Positions 8,195-17,106 of a DNA stretch of 64,000 nt are shown piece after piece (the first letter of the stretch is position 1; each line of letters starts with the position of its first letter). The DNA is taken from NCBI GenBank assembly GCA_017534535.1, contig JAFXVZ010000019.1, positions 186,001 to 250,000 of the forward strand. The letters run 5' to 3'. The notes under the pieces are model-generated. The model saw only the letters and a program-made list of their open reading frames with translations, did no database searches and was not told the DNA's origin. This DNA is from Bacteroidaceae bacterium (lineage in GTDB: Bacteria; Bacteroidota; Bacteroidia; Bacteroidales; Bacteroidaceae). Position numbers and translations under genes: made by a program.

Positions 8195-9117
8195 AAGAAC
8201 TTCACCTCCTTACCCACAATTTCTGAAAGTAGTAGATTAGCCAATCTGCTGGTACCTAAGCGGAAGAGAGAATTATCCAACCATTCTTCTCCAAGTATTT
8301 CTTTTACAATAGTGTAATATTTGATAGCATCTTGTACAGTATTGATGCCACCTGCTGCCTTGAAACCTTTCTTGATTCCTGTTTGCTCATAATATTCCTT
8401 GATGGCTTGGCACATCACGTATGCAGCTTCTGGAGTGGCAGATATAGCAATCTTACCCGTTGAGGTTTTGATGAAATCACCTCCTGCATACAAAGAGAGT
8501 AGGGATGCTTTCTTTATGTCTGAAGCATGCTTTAAAGCTCCTGTTTCCAATATCACTTTCAAGGTATGATCTTTGCAGGTTTCCTTTATTTCATCTATTT
8601 CATCGCACATACTTTCATAATCACCTGCTAAGTATTTCCCCACAGATATTACGATGTCAATCTCATCTGCACCGTCTTTAATGGCTAATGCTGTCTCCAC
8701 AATTTTTACTTCAGGATAGGTTTGAGAAGAAGGGAAACCACCGGAAACGCATGCCACATTCACATCCTCCACCTCTAAGGTGTCTCTTACTATTTCTGCA
8801 AAACAGAGATAAACACATATAGCAGCTACGTTCTTCAGTTCAGGGTACTCCTCGTCAAACTGATTAACCTTTTGCGTGAATTGCATCACATATTCATCGT
8901 TATCTGTTTCCTTTAATGTAGTCAAGTCTATACAATTAAACAGAAACTTCTTGACATCCAATGTGTTGTTCTCTGACAAATGTTCATTCAGCAGTTTCTC
9001 TACACTGGCCTTTACTTCGTCATCATTGAGTTCGGTTTTGTACTTCTTCAGTGTAGCTACATATTTACTCTCAGGTACTTGGTCGTTTACCTTTTTGAGG
9101 ATACTATTATGCTCCAT
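8191..9117 (-). CDS. deoC: Deoxyribose-phosphate aldolase
   Basis: 308 residues. It cleaves 2-deoxyribose 5-phosphate into glyceraldehyde 3-phosphate and acetaldehyde in deoxynucleoside catabolism. The Schiff-base lysine lies in FIKTSTGKIA; GGFPSSQT, EIDIVISVG and KAAGGI are other class I aldolase landmarks. It is longer than the 259-residue E. coli enzyme because of an N-terminal extension of about 50 residues, usual in Bacteroidales. The first 11 nt overlap the end of the mazG-type gene, placing it last in the dtd-mazG-deoC run. Confidence 0.95.
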   Translation of the reverse strand: MEHNSILKKVNDQVPESKYVATLKKYKTELNDDEVKASVEKLLNEHLSENNTLDVKKFLFNCIDLTTLKETDNDEYVMQFTQKVNQFDEEYPELKNVAAICVYLCFAEIVRDTLEVEDVNVACVSGGFPSSQTYPEVKIVETALAIKDGADEIDIVISVGKYLAGDYESMCDEIDEIKETCKDHTLKVILETGALKHASDIKKASLLSLYAGGDFIKTSTGKIAISATPEAAYVMCQAIKEYYEQTGIKKGFKAAGGINTVQDAIKYYTIVKEILGEEWLDNSLFRLGTSRLANLLLSEIVGKEVKFF

Positions 9118-9442
9118 GTTCTTGTAATTTAGGGTTATTAATATGTCTTGTATTATCTCTCATTGTCTTCTTAGCAATGCTTTGCTCAAAAGCTTGGGTT
9201 AAATCAACGCCTGTTTGGTTAGCGATGCAAAGCAACACCCAAAAGATATCTGCTATTTCTTCGCTGATATTCTCCTTTTCACCGGATTTGAATGACTGGT
9301 CGCCATATTTGCGAGCCATTACTCTTGCCAGTTCTCCTACCTCTTCAGTTAGTACGGCCATATTGGTTAGCTCGCTGAAATAGCGAACTCCATAAGTTTT
9401 AATCCAGTAATCAACCTTCTTCTGTGCTTCTTCTATGCTCAT
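9107..9442 (-). CDS. MazG-type nucleotide pyrophosphohydrolase
   Basis: 111-residue single-domain all-alpha NTP pyrophosphatase. The metal-binding pattern EEVGELARV and EEIADIFWVL matches the ExxE...ExxD signature of the MazG family. Single-domain forms usually hydrolyse non-canonical or excess NTPs to NMP and pyrophosphate, so a housekeeping role is likely; the exact substrate is unknown. ATG at 9442 overlaps the dtd stop by one base (TAATG), and the end overlaps deoC. Confidence 0.88.
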   Translation of the reverse strand: MSIEEAQKKVDYWIKTYGVRYFSELTNMAVLTEEVGELARVMARKYGDQSFKSGEKENISEEIADIFWVLLCIANQTGVDLTQAFEQSIAKKTMRDNTRHINNPKLQEHGA

Positions 9443-9894
9443 TATTCTTTATTTTTAGTGTCTATGCAAATAGTTACAGGTCCATCATTGAGTAGTTCCA
9501 CCTTCATATCGGCTCCAAATTCACCTGTGGCGACATCTTTGCCAAGTACTTGGCTTAATGTTTTACAGAATTGTTTGTAAAGTGGGATAGAAACCTCATG
9601 ACGCGCAGCTCTGATATATGACGGACGATTGCCCTTCTTGGTTGAAGCCATTAAGGTAAATTGGCTGACTACCAGTATCTCACCATCTTCATCCAAGATA
9701 GATTTGTTCATTATCCCAGCTTCATCTTCAAACACTCGCAAATTCACTATTTTCTTGCATAGCCAGTCAATATCTTCCTGTCCGTCAGCTTCTTCAATGC
9801 CCAACAACACTAAGAAGCCCTTACTAATCTTTGATTTGCAAGTACCCTCTATTGTAACAGAGGCATGTGCTACTCTTTGTATAACTACCCTCAT
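9442..9894 (-). CDS. dtd: D-aminoacyl-tRNA deacylase
   Basis: 150 residues. It hydrolyses D-amino acids (and glycine) mischarged on tRNA, an editing step that keeps D-residues out of protein. It begins MRVVIQRVAHASV, has the SQFTL motif around residue 80, and a C-terminal NDGPVT motif. These are the two cross-subunit motifs of the DTD active site. Length is standard. It lies 15 bp after uvrC and is joined to the mazG gene by TAATG. Confidence 0.96.
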   Translation of the reverse strand: MRVVIQRVAHASVTIEGTCKSKISKGFLVLLGIEEADGQEDIDWLCKKIVNLRVFEDEAGIMNKSILDEDGEILVVSQFTLMASTKKGNRPSYIRAARHEVSIPLYKQFCKTLSQVLGKDVATGEFGADMKVELLNDGPVTICIDTKNKE

Positions 9895-9909
9895 ATCTCG
9901 TTGCCAAAT

Positions 9910-11742
9910 TTAGTCATTTTTTTTGAAATAGTTGCTTAAAATCTGTGCTTTTGCTTTTCCAATCACAGCTTCCCACTGTTCCTTCGTAGCATCCTTGATC
10001 CTTTTCACACTCTTAAACTCTCTAATCAAAGCCTGTTTAGTCTTTTCTCCTATACCCTTGATGGAATCCAACTCCGAGGCAATTTGTCGTTTGCTGCGCT
10101 TCTCTCTATGGAAAGTTATGGCGAAACGATGTACCTCATCTTGTATGTTTGTCAAGAGTTTGAATAAGGCAGATGTCTGCTTTATGCCGATTGTTTGTGG
10201 TGGGTATCCGAATAACAACTCCGATGTGCGATGCTTATCGTTTTTAGCAAGTCCAGCTACTGGAATTTGCAATCTAAGTGAGTCCAATGCTTCTTGGATA
10301 GCATGCATTTGGCCGATTCCACCATCGGCAATTATCAAGTCGGGTAGGGGAGTTTCCTCATCAATGGCTCGTTGATATTTGCGAGTTACCACCTCTCTCA
10401 TAGAAGCATAGTCATCTGGGCCTACAACTGTCTTGATGTTATATTTTCTATAGTCATTCTTCGATGGTTTACCCTTGATGAACACTACGCATCCTGCTAC
10501 AGGGTCAGCTCCTTGTATATTGGAGTTGTCAAAGCACTCAATTCTGATAGGAAGTTTCTCTAAATGAAGTAATTGCTGTAATTCCGTAAGTAGTCTTACA
10601 GACCTTTGTTCTGGGTTCAGCTTTTCTTCTTGTTTGAGTCTATCTGCCTTATACTCTTTAACATTCATTGTTGAAAGATCCAAGAGCTTCTTCTTGTCAC
10701 CTCGTTGAGGGACGGTAAAGATGGCCTCATTCATCTCCATCTCCATTTCAAATGGTACGATAATCTCTTTGGCCTTACTCTCGAATCTTTCACGCATCTC
10801 ACTGATACCCAGTGCTAAAAGTTCTTCCTTACTCTCATCAAGACGTTTCTTGTATTCAAATGTGAAACTCTGAATAATAGCCCCATTCTTGACATGCATG
10901 AAGTTGATGAAAGAAGATTTCTGATCCTCATCTTCTTCTAAAGAAAATACATCAATATTGTCAAGGTTATAGTTAACCACTTCAGATTTAGCATTATAGT
11001 TCTTCAGAAGTAGATAGCGTTTCTTCACTAATTCTGCCTCCTCGAATTCCATTTTATCTGCTAATCTTTTCATCTCATCCATCAACTGTTGCTCTAACTT
11101 ACGCGTGTTTCCTTTCAGTATTTCACAGATTTGGTTAATGTTGTTTTGGTAATCTTCCTTGCTCTGTTTACCGATACAAGGTCCTTCGCAACGCCCCAAT
11201 TGATAGTCTAAACAGGTCCTGTACTTACCTGCCTGGATGCTCTCTACTGTCAAAGGATACCGACAAGTTCGTATGGGGTAAAGGTGCTTGATAAGTTCCA
11301 TCAATGCATACATTGTACTTACATGTGTGTAAGGGCCGAAATAAATAACAGTTTTATCGGTCAACTGACGGGTTTTATATACTCTTGGGAACTCTGTTTT
11401 CTCAACAGCAATAGATGGATAAGTTTTATCATCTTTTAGCAAAACATTGTACCTAGGCTTGTATTTTTTGATGAGCTTATTCTCCAAATTCAATGCATCC
11501 TCTTCCGTATTTACCGTAGTATAAGTAATGTTGGTAATTTTGCTAACCAACATTCGGGTTTTGACGGAATCATGATTCTTGGTAAAGTAAGAGCTCACCC
11601 TTTTTTTAAGGTTTTTCGCTTTACCTACATATATGATTATACCCTCAGCGTCCCAGTATTGATAGCTGCCGGGTTTCTCAGGTAATCTGCTGACGATGTC
11701 CTTCAGATGTGTCAGTCGGTTTTCCTCTTCTTCCTTGTTCAT
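9910..11742 (-). CDS. uvrC: Excinuclease ABC subunit C
   Basis: 610-residue dual endonuclease of nucleotide excision repair, making the 3' and 5' incisions after UvrAB load. An N-terminal GIY-YIG domain (GSYQYWD...IIYVGKAKNLKKRV, residues 20-50) is followed by a Cys-containing LGRCEGPC segment, a UVR motif near residue 210-240, and the RNase H-like domain (RIECFDNSNIQG, DLIIADGG). It ends in a helix-hairpin-helix region (LDSIKGIGEKTK). Length is normal. Apt lies 31 bp upstream. Confidence 0.97.
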   Translation of the reverse strand: MNKEEEENRLTHLKDIVSRLPEKPGSYQYWDAEGIIIYVGKAKNLKKRVSSYFTKNHDSVKTRMLVSKITNITYTTVNTEEDALNLENKLIKKYKPRYNVLLKDDKTYPSIAVEKTEFPRVYKTRQLTDKTVIYFGPYTHVSTMYALMELIKHLYPIRTCRYPLTVESIQAGKYRTCLDYQLGRCEGPCIGKQSKEDYQNNINQICEILKGNTRKLEQQLMDEMKRLADKMEFEEAELVKKRYLLLKNYNAKSEVVNYNLDNIDVFSLEEDEDQKSSFINFMHVKNGAIIQSFTFEYKKRLDESKEELLALGISEMRERFESKAKEIIVPFEMEMEMNEAIFTVPQRGDKKKLLDLSTMNVKEYKADRLKQEEKLNPEQRSVRLLTELQQLLHLEKLPIRIECFDNSNIQGADPVAGCVVFIKGKPSKNDYRKYNIKTVVGPDDYASMREVVTRKYQRAIDEETPLPDLIIADGGIGQMHAIQEALDSLRLQIPVAGLAKNDKHRTSELLFGYPPQTIGIKQTSALFKLLTNIQDEVHRFAITFHREKRSKRQIASELDSIKGIGEKTKQALIREFKSVKRIKDATKEQWEAVIGKAKAQILSNYFKKND

Positions 11743-11773
11743 TTACAATTATCTTCAAACAATCTCAAGCTTT

Positions 11774-12301
11774 TTAAATCACCATAAGGGTTGTGAGATC
11801 TATATCCTTAAACAGGTCTCGTCCATGTAATCCTTCATCTGTAATCTCAATGATGAAATTCATGTATATCTTTTTTGGGTGAAAGTTTTCCACCAACTTA
11901 TAGGCAGCCTTAGCTGTACCACCTGTAGCGAGAAGGTCGTCGTGGATGAGCACCACATCGTTTTCATTAATAGAGTCTATATGCATCTCTATAGTATCAA
12001 CACCATACTCTTTTGAGAAAGATTCCTTGATTACTGTAGAGGGCAGCTTACCAGGTTTTCTTGCTAACACAATTCCACACCCCAGACGTCCAGCTAATGC
12101 CGATGCCATTACAAAACCTCGACTTTCTATGCCAACAATTTTGGTTATACCCTTGTCCTTGTAAAGTTCTTCTAGTTCGTCAAGCATGATTTTTAAACAC
12201 TCTGCATTCTTAAATAGAGTAGTTACGTCACGAAAGTTAATACCTTTACGAGGAAAATCAGGTATTGCTCGCAGATTTTCAATGAGTAATTTGTTATTCA
12301 T
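11774..12301 (-). CDS. apt: Adenine phosphoribosyltransferase
   Basis: 175 residues from ATG at 12301; two residues upstream only a TTG start is available. It converts adenine plus PRPP to AMP. FPRKGINFRDVTTL marks the N-terminal substrate loop, GIESRGFVMASALA the central part, and VVLIHDDLLATGGTAKAA the PRPP-binding motif. It follows mnmG after 49 bp; that gap contains a parS-like 16-mer. Confidence 0.95.
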   Translation of the reverse strand: MNNKLLIENLRAIPDFPRKGINFRDVTTLFKNAECLKIMLDELEELYKDKGITKIVGIESRGFVMASALAGRLGCGIVLARKPGKLPSTVIKESFSKEYGVDTIEMHIDSINENDVVLIHDDLLATGGTAKAAYKLVENFHPKKIYMNFIIEITDEGLHGRDLFKDIDLTTLMVI

Positions 12302-12334
12302 TTTCAATGAGTTTTTATTAGGTTGTTTATAAAT

Positions 12335-12350
12335 TGTTTCACGAGGAACA
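12335..12350. promoter_or_regulatory. Near-match to the ParB-binding site parS
   Basis: TGTTTCACGAGGAACA matches 14 of 16 positions of the widely conserved parS sequence TGTTTCACGTGAAACA. The left half-site is perfect; the right half has two changes. It sits directly after the mnmG stop codon. mnmG (gidA) is often close to oriC and par loci in bacteria, which makes the position suggestive. A chance match is possible. Confidence 0.35.
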
Positions 12351-14234
12351 TTAGCGGCTACTGCCTTGAGCCAACACTAACAACACATTTATATCGCTAG
12401 GCGAAACACCAGGTATGCGGCTAGCTTGCCCAATGGTCACTGGGTCGATCTTCGTTAACTTTTGGCGAGCTTCTGTTGAAAGAGATTGCAGGGAGTTGTA
12501 ATCAAACTTCCCCTGAATTTTGATATTATCCAATCTACTCACTTTTTCAGCAATTAATTTCTCACGTTCAATATAACCATTATACTTAATCTGTATTTCA
12601 GCAGCCTCTACAATTTCTTCCTTTCTATCTGTAATTTGTTCTAAGACTTCTTGGAATGATGGTATCTGCTCAGCCATCTGTTCAATAGTAATTTGAGGAC
12701 GTATAATTAAATCTAGCAATTTGCATCCATGTCTGAGTGGGGTAGTGCTAAGTTGCTCCAAAATAGGATTGATGGCATCAGGTTTCACAGAATAATCCTT
12801 TGCAAAAGCTAAGATTCTGTCGATTTGCTTTTTCTTTGAAAACATGAGTTCATAACGATGCTGAGTTGCCAAACCTATTTTATATGCTTTTGGAGTAAGC
12901 CTCATGTCTGCATCATCCATACGAAGCAGAATCCGATATTCTGCTCGAGAAGTAAACATACGGTAAGGTTCATCCACACCTTTAGTAACTAAATCATCTA
13001 TCAGAACGCCAATATAGGCTTCATCCCTACATAAAGTTACAGGATCTCCACCATGACAATTGATGTGTGCATTTATTCCAGCTAATAAACCTTGTCCAGC
13101 TGCTTCCTCATAACCAGTTGTGCCATTTACTTGTCCTGCAAAGAAGAGGTTTTTAATTATCTTCGATTCCAACGAATGATGGAGTTGTGTGGGGTCGAAA
13201 TAATCGTATTCAATAGCATAGCCTGGTCGATACACCACAATGTCTCTAAAAGCAGGTATCTTCTTAAGAGCAGAAATCTGCGTTTCCATCGGTAATGACG
13301 ATGAAAAACCATTCAAATATAGCTCATTTGTAGTCTCTCCTTCTGGCTCCAAGAACAGCTGATGATGATCTTTATCAGCAAAAGTTACAATTTTGGTTTC
13401 TATGCTTGGGCAATAACGTGGCCCAATACTTTGTATCTGTCCATTATATAGTGGAGAGTCTGCTAATCCGCTTTTCAGGATCTCATGCACCTCTTCATTT
13501 GTATTGACCGTCCAACAGGTAAGTTGTTTCAAATGTCTGGTACTTGTATCTAAGAAAGAGAACTTGTGGAAATCATTTTCACCTTCCTGGATTTCTAAAT
13601 CTTCGAAGTGTACGCTTCTTCCGTCTATTCTGACAGGTGTACCCGTTTTCATACGGGCAAAACTGATACCGTGTTGAGCGATGGATTCTGTCAGTCTATA
13701 AGATGCTGGCTCAGCAATTCTACCTCCAGGAACCATTTTACGACCTATATGCATCAGTCCATTAAGGAAAGTACCTGCTGTCAAGATTACACATTTGCAA
13801 TGAAATGTTACCCCCCAGACGGTTTTCAGTCCTACTACCTCTCCATTTTCTACTAACAATTCTTCTACAGTATCTTGCCAAATATGCAAATTTGGGGTAT
13901 TCTCTAGTACTTCTCGCCAAGCCCAAATGAACTTTCCTCTATCACACTGAGCACGAGGGCTCCACATAGCTGGGCCTTTCGAGCGATTAAGAATGCGGAA
14001 TTGAATAGCAGTTTTATCCGTAACGATACCCATAAAGCCACCCATAGCGTCGATTTCACGAACAATTTGTCCTTTGGCGATGCCACCCACAGCAGGATTG
14101 CAACTCATCTGTGCAATCTTGTTCATATCCATCGTAATAAGACATGTCTTTGAGCCAAGGTTAGCTGCTGCAGCTGCTGCCTCACACCCTGCATGTCCTG
14201 CACCAATTACCACTATGTCGTAATTAAACTCCAT
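12351..14234 (-). CDS. mnmG: tRNA uridine-5-carboxymethylaminomethyl modification enzyme MnmG (GidA)
   Basis: 627 residues from ATG at 14234 (MEFNYDIVVIGAGHAGCEAA). A further upstream frame exists but the FAD-binding Rossmann start fixes the N-terminus. With MnmE it installs the cmnm5 group on wobble U34. Landmarks are the GAGHAG dinucleotide fold, CNPAVGGIAKGQIVREIDA, TAGTFLNGLMHIG, and FFAGQVNGTTGYEEAAGQG. The C-terminal helical domain ends IPGVSPSDINVLLVLA. It probably has its own -7 box at 14257-14264. MnmE is not in this window. Confidence 0.97.
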   Translation of the reverse strand: MEFNYDIVVIGAGHAGCEAAAAAANLGSKTCLITMDMNKIAQMSCNPAVGGIAKGQIVREIDAMGGFMGIVTDKTAIQFRILNRSKGPAMWSPRAQCDRGKFIWAWREVLENTPNLHIWQDTVEELLVENGEVVGLKTVWGVTFHCKCVILTAGTFLNGLMHIGRKMVPGGRIAEPASYRLTESIAQHGISFARMKTGTPVRIDGRSVHFEDLEIQEGENDFHKFSFLDTSTRHLKQLTCWTVNTNEEVHEILKSGLADSPLYNGQIQSIGPRYCPSIETKIVTFADKDHHQLFLEPEGETTNELYLNGFSSSLPMETQISALKKIPAFRDIVVYRPGYAIEYDYFDPTQLHHSLESKIIKNLFFAGQVNGTTGYEEAAGQGLLAGINAHINCHGGDPVTLCRDEAYIGVLIDDLVTKGVDEPYRMFTSRAEYRILLRMDDADMRLTPKAYKIGLATQHRYELMFSKKKQIDRILAFAKDYSVKPDAINPILEQLSTTPLRHGCKLLDLIIRPQITIEQMAEQIPSFQEVLEQITDRKEEIVEAAEIQIKYNGYIEREKLIAEKVSRLDNIKIQGKFDYNSLQSLSTEARQKLTKIDPVTIGQASRIPGVSPSDINVLLVLAQGSSR

Positions 14235-14256
14235 TTCCCTTATCTTCCTCAGTTTG

Positions 14257-14264
14257 CAAAAATA
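14257..14264 (-). promoter_or_regulatory. -7 box for mnmG
   Basis: TATTTTTG on the minus strand, 22 bp before the mnmG ATG. It separates mnmG from ybeY by an independent start. No -33 box found. Confidence 0.45.
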
Positions 14265-14336
14265 ATAAAAACTTCCGACTATTTTTAGGTTTAGACCCAA
14301 AATGTGAGAGATAATTAATTCTGCAGATGAAATAGC

Positions 14337-14747
14337 TCATAATAATAAAAGTGCTTTATTTTCAGCCGCTTCCATTATTTCTCGTTCGCCTGGACCCTTG
14401 TCATTGATACCACAAAGATGCAGCACTCCATGAATGATAACACGATGCAACTCAGTATAATAATTTGTATCCAACATCTCAGCATTCGAGCGAACAGTGT
14501 CTAGGCTGATAAACAAATCTCCACTTAATCGGTTACCCTCACAATAGTCGAATGTAATGATATCTGTATAGTAATCATGTTGTAAATACTCACGGTTTAC
14601 CTCGAGTATTTTCTCGTCATTGCAAAAGAAATAAGATATTTTACCAACTCTTTTCCCATAGGTAGCTGCTACTGCTTTCACCCAAGTCCGTACTTTCTCT
14701 AAATCAATAGCTGGCATTTCGATATGTTCTGTCTGAAATGTAATCAT
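14337..14747 (-). CDS. ybeY: Endoribonuclease YbeY (16S rRNA maturation)
   Basis: 136 residues. YbeY is a zinc-dependent single-strand RNase in 16S 3'-end processing and ribosome quality control. The zinc motif is visible as HGVLHLCGIND, with three conserved metal/catalytic positions, preceded by GDLFISLDTV. The usual final His of the family signature is replaced in the run INDKGPGE, as in other Bacteroidetes proteins I recall. It follows the SpmAB-type gene after 6 bp. Confidence 0.93.
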   Translation of the reverse strand: MITFQTEHIEMPAIDLEKVRTWVKAVAATYGKRVGKISYFFCNDEKILEVNREYLQHDYYTDIITFDYCEGNRLSGDLFISLDTVRSNAEMLDTNYYTELHRVIIHGVLHLCGINDKGPGEREIMEAAENKALLLL

Positions 14748-14753
14748 ACGTCT

Positions 14754-15986
14754 TTAGGAAAAGAATAGATAACTTATAAATATACCTGCAATGATACCCG
14801 ATAAATCGGCAAGTAATCCACAACTCACAGCATTCCGTGTCTTTGTTATGCCTACACTCCCAAAATATACAGCTAAGATATAAAAAGTGGTGTCAGAAGC
14901 TCCTCTTACCACACAACTCATTCGTCCTACCAAAGAATCAGCACCATACTGTTGCATAGTATCAATCATTAGCCCGTTTGCTCCACTACCACTAAGTGAT
15001 TTCATCAAAGCCGTTGGCAAAGCTCCTACAAAGGTAGTGTCAACACCTGTTAATCCTATTAACCAGCCTATGCTATCCACCAGAATGTCCATTGCTCCGG
15101 AAGCACGAAAAACGCCGATTCCAACGAGGAAAGCAACAAGATATGGTATGATTCTAACGGCAGTGGTAAATCCCTCTTTTGCCCCTTCGATGAATGCATC
15201 ATATACCTGGGCTTTCTTCCACAACCCCCAGATGATAAAAGTAATAATAATTCCAAATAATATGATATTAGCAACCAATGTAGAGTAGGTACCCATCGTT
15301 TCTCGACTTACTGTTAGGAAAAGCCACATTAAGGCACTAAAGAATATTGCTATACCTCCCACTAATGAAAGAATGGCTTTATTAAATAGGTTAATATGTT
15401 GCGTAATACTGACAATTGAAATACCCACCATCGTAGAGATTGTAGTGGTTATCAGGGTAGGAATAAAAATATCCGTAGGCTGAGCAGCTCCCATCTGTGC
15501 GCGATACATCATAATGCTGATAGGAATAAGTATCAACCCCGATGTATTAATAACCAGAAACATAATCATTGGATTGGTAGCTGTGTCCTTTTTAGTGTTC
15601 AAAGATTGAAGTTCCTCCATTGCCTTCAAACCTAATGGAGTAGCAGCATTGTCGAGTCCGAGCATATTTGCACTCAAGTTCATAAAAATAGAACCCAAGG
15701 CAGGATGTCCCTTTGGAATGTCAGGAAAAAGCTTACATAGTACCGGACTCAGGAACTTTGAGAGTGCATTGATCATGCCACTTTTTTCGCCAATCTTCAT
15801 AATGCCCAACCAAAAAGCCAATAAACCTGTCAAACCAATGGCTATTTCAAAAGCGGACTTTGAAGAGTCGAAAGTGGAATTTACCAACATCGTGAAAATC
15901 TCAGTATCACCAGTAAAAACCAACTTTCCCAAAGCCACAAAAAAGGCAATTACGAAAAAGGCAATCCAAATGTAATTCAATACCAT
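14754..15986 (-). CDS. SpmA/SpmB-fused nucleoside-recognition membrane protein
   Basis: 410-residue multipass inner-membrane protein. The N-terminal half (residues 40-190, with [20 protein letters not shown]) resembles SpmA. The C-terminal half (residues 255-405, with [20 protein letters not shown] and [18 protein letters not shown]) resembles SpmB. In spore formers these are two spore-maturation proteins; in Bacteroidetes they are fused and clearly serve another role. The nucleoside-recognition (Gate) domains suggest a transporter, but the substrate is unknown. It heads the leftward run, divergent from ruvB. Confidence 0.85.
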   Translation of the reverse strand: MVLNYIWIAFFVIAFFVALGKLVFTGDTEIFTMLVNSTFDSSKSAFEIAIGLTGLLAFWLGIMKIGEKSGMINALSKFLSPVLCKLFPDIPKGHPALGSIFMNLSANMLGLDNAATPLGLKAMEELQSLNTKKDTATNPMIMFLVINTSGLILIPISIMMYRAQMGAAQPTDIFIPTLITTTISTMVGISIVSITQHINLFNKAILSLVGGIAIFFSALMWLFLTVSRETMGTYSTLVANIILFGIIITFIIWGLWKKAQVYDAFIEGAKEGFTTAVRIIPYLVAFLVGIGVFRASGAMDILVDSIGWLIGLTGVDTTFVGALPTALMKSLSGSGANGLMIDTMQQYGADSLVGRMSCVVRGASDTTFYILAVYFGSVGITKTRNAVSCGLLADLSGIIAGIFISYLFFS

Positions 15987-16012
15987 AATACAAATTCATT
16001 TCATTTCTGATG

Positions 16013-16020
16013 CAAAAATA
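16013..16020 (-). promoter_or_regulatory. -7 box for the SpmAB-type gene
   Basis: TATTTTTG on the minus strand, 26 bp before the ATG at 15986. It is back to back with the ruvB -7 box on the other strand. Confidence 0.5.
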
Positions 16021-16042
16021 GGAATTTTTCAAGAAAATATAC

Positions 16043-16050
16043 TATCTTTG
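16043..16050 (+). promoter_or_regulatory. -7 box for ruvB
   Basis: TATCTTTG, 24 bp before the ruvB ATG at 16075. The last three bases are the TTG that would begin a longer ruvB frame, which argues for the downstream ATG. Confidence 0.6.
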
Positions 16051-16074
16051 CCTGTTAAAGACACAGAAAAATAC

Positions 16075-17100
16075 ATGGAAGATAGTTTTAACATACGTGA
16101 GCATCAGTTATCAAGCTCAGAAAAAGAGTTTGAAAATGCTTTGCGCCCATTGCGTTTCGAGGATTTCAGCGGACAAGATAAGGTGGTGGATAACCTGCGT
16201 GTATTTGTGCAAGCGGCACGCATGAGAGGCGAGTCTCTTGACCATGTGTTACTACATGGACCTCCTGGATTGGGCAAGACTACCTTGTCGAATATCATAG
16301 CTAATGAATTGGGTGTAGGCATTAAGATAACTTCTGGTCCTGTGCTGGACAAACCTGGTGACTTGGCAGGTATCCTAACCAGCTTGGAAGAGAATGATGT
16401 GCTTTTCATCGACGAGATACATCGTCTTTCACCTGTTGTTGAAGAATTTCTTTACTCTGCAATGGAAGACTATCGTATTGACATCATGATAGACAAAGGT
16501 CCATCGGCACGTAGTATCCAGTTGGATTTGAACAAGTTCACCCTTGTAGGTGCCACCACCCGTAGTGGTTTGCTGACGGCACCATTAAGAGCACGCTTTG
16601 GAATCAACCTACATTTGGAGTATTACGATAATGCCGTATTGCAGAAAATCATTGAACGTTCTGCAGATATTTTAGGCATACCCATCCAAAAGAATGCAGC
16701 TGCAGAGATTGCCTCACGCAGTCGAGGTACCCCTCGTATCGCGAATGCTTTGCTAAGACGAGTTCGTGATTTTGCACAAGTTAAGGGTACAGGTAGTATC
16801 GATATGGCGATTGCACGCTATGCTCTGGAAGCTTTGAATATTGATAAGTATGGTTTGGACGAGATTGACAACAAGATTCTGCTCACCATTATCGACAAGT
16901 TCAAGGGAGGTCCTGTGGGGCTTAATACCATTGCTACGGCTTTAGGTGAAGACTCTGGCACCATTGAGGAAGTATATGAGCCATTCCTCATCAAGGAGGG
17001 TTTCATCAAGCGTACACCGCGAGGTCGTGAGGTAACAGACTTGGCATACAAGCATTTAGGACGTTTCCGTTTCTCCCAACAAGGAGAGTTGTTTGATTGA
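16075..17100 (+). CDS. ruvB: Holliday junction branch-migration ATPase RuvB
   Basis: 341 residues from ATG at 16075 ([14 protein letters not shown]). RuvB is the hexameric AAA+ motor that drives branch migration with RuvA. Walker [10 protein letters not shown] is near residue 58, Walker [10 protein letters not shown] near 108, sensor 1 [11 protein letters not shown] near 160. The C-terminal winged helix carries [15 protein letters not shown] and [12 protein letters not shown]. Length is standard. The flippase gene follows after 6 bp, so they may be co-transcribed; RuvA and RuvC are not in the window. Confidence 0.97.
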   Translation: MEDSFNIREHQLSSSEKEFENALRPLRFEDFSGQDKVVDNLRVFVQAARMRGESLDHVLLHGPPGLGKTTLSNIIANELGVGIKITSGPVLDKPGDLAGILTSLEENDVLFIDEIHRLSPVVEEFLYSAMEDYRIDIMIDKGPSARSIQLDLNKFTLVGATTRSGLLTAPLRARFGINLHLEYYDNAVLQKIIERSADILGIPIQKNAAAEIASRSRGTPRIANALLRRVRDFAQVKGTGSIDMAIARYALEALNIDKYGLDEIDNKILLTIIDKFKGGPVGLNTIATALGEDSGTIEEVYEPFLIKEGFIKRTPRGREVTDLAYKHLGRFRFSQQGELFD

Positions 17101-17106
17101 AAGTAT

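Noticed and set aside
16048-16074. N-terminal extension of RuvB from a TTG
   Set aside because: The TTG is the end of the TATCTTTG -7 box; family alignment favours the ATG at 16075.
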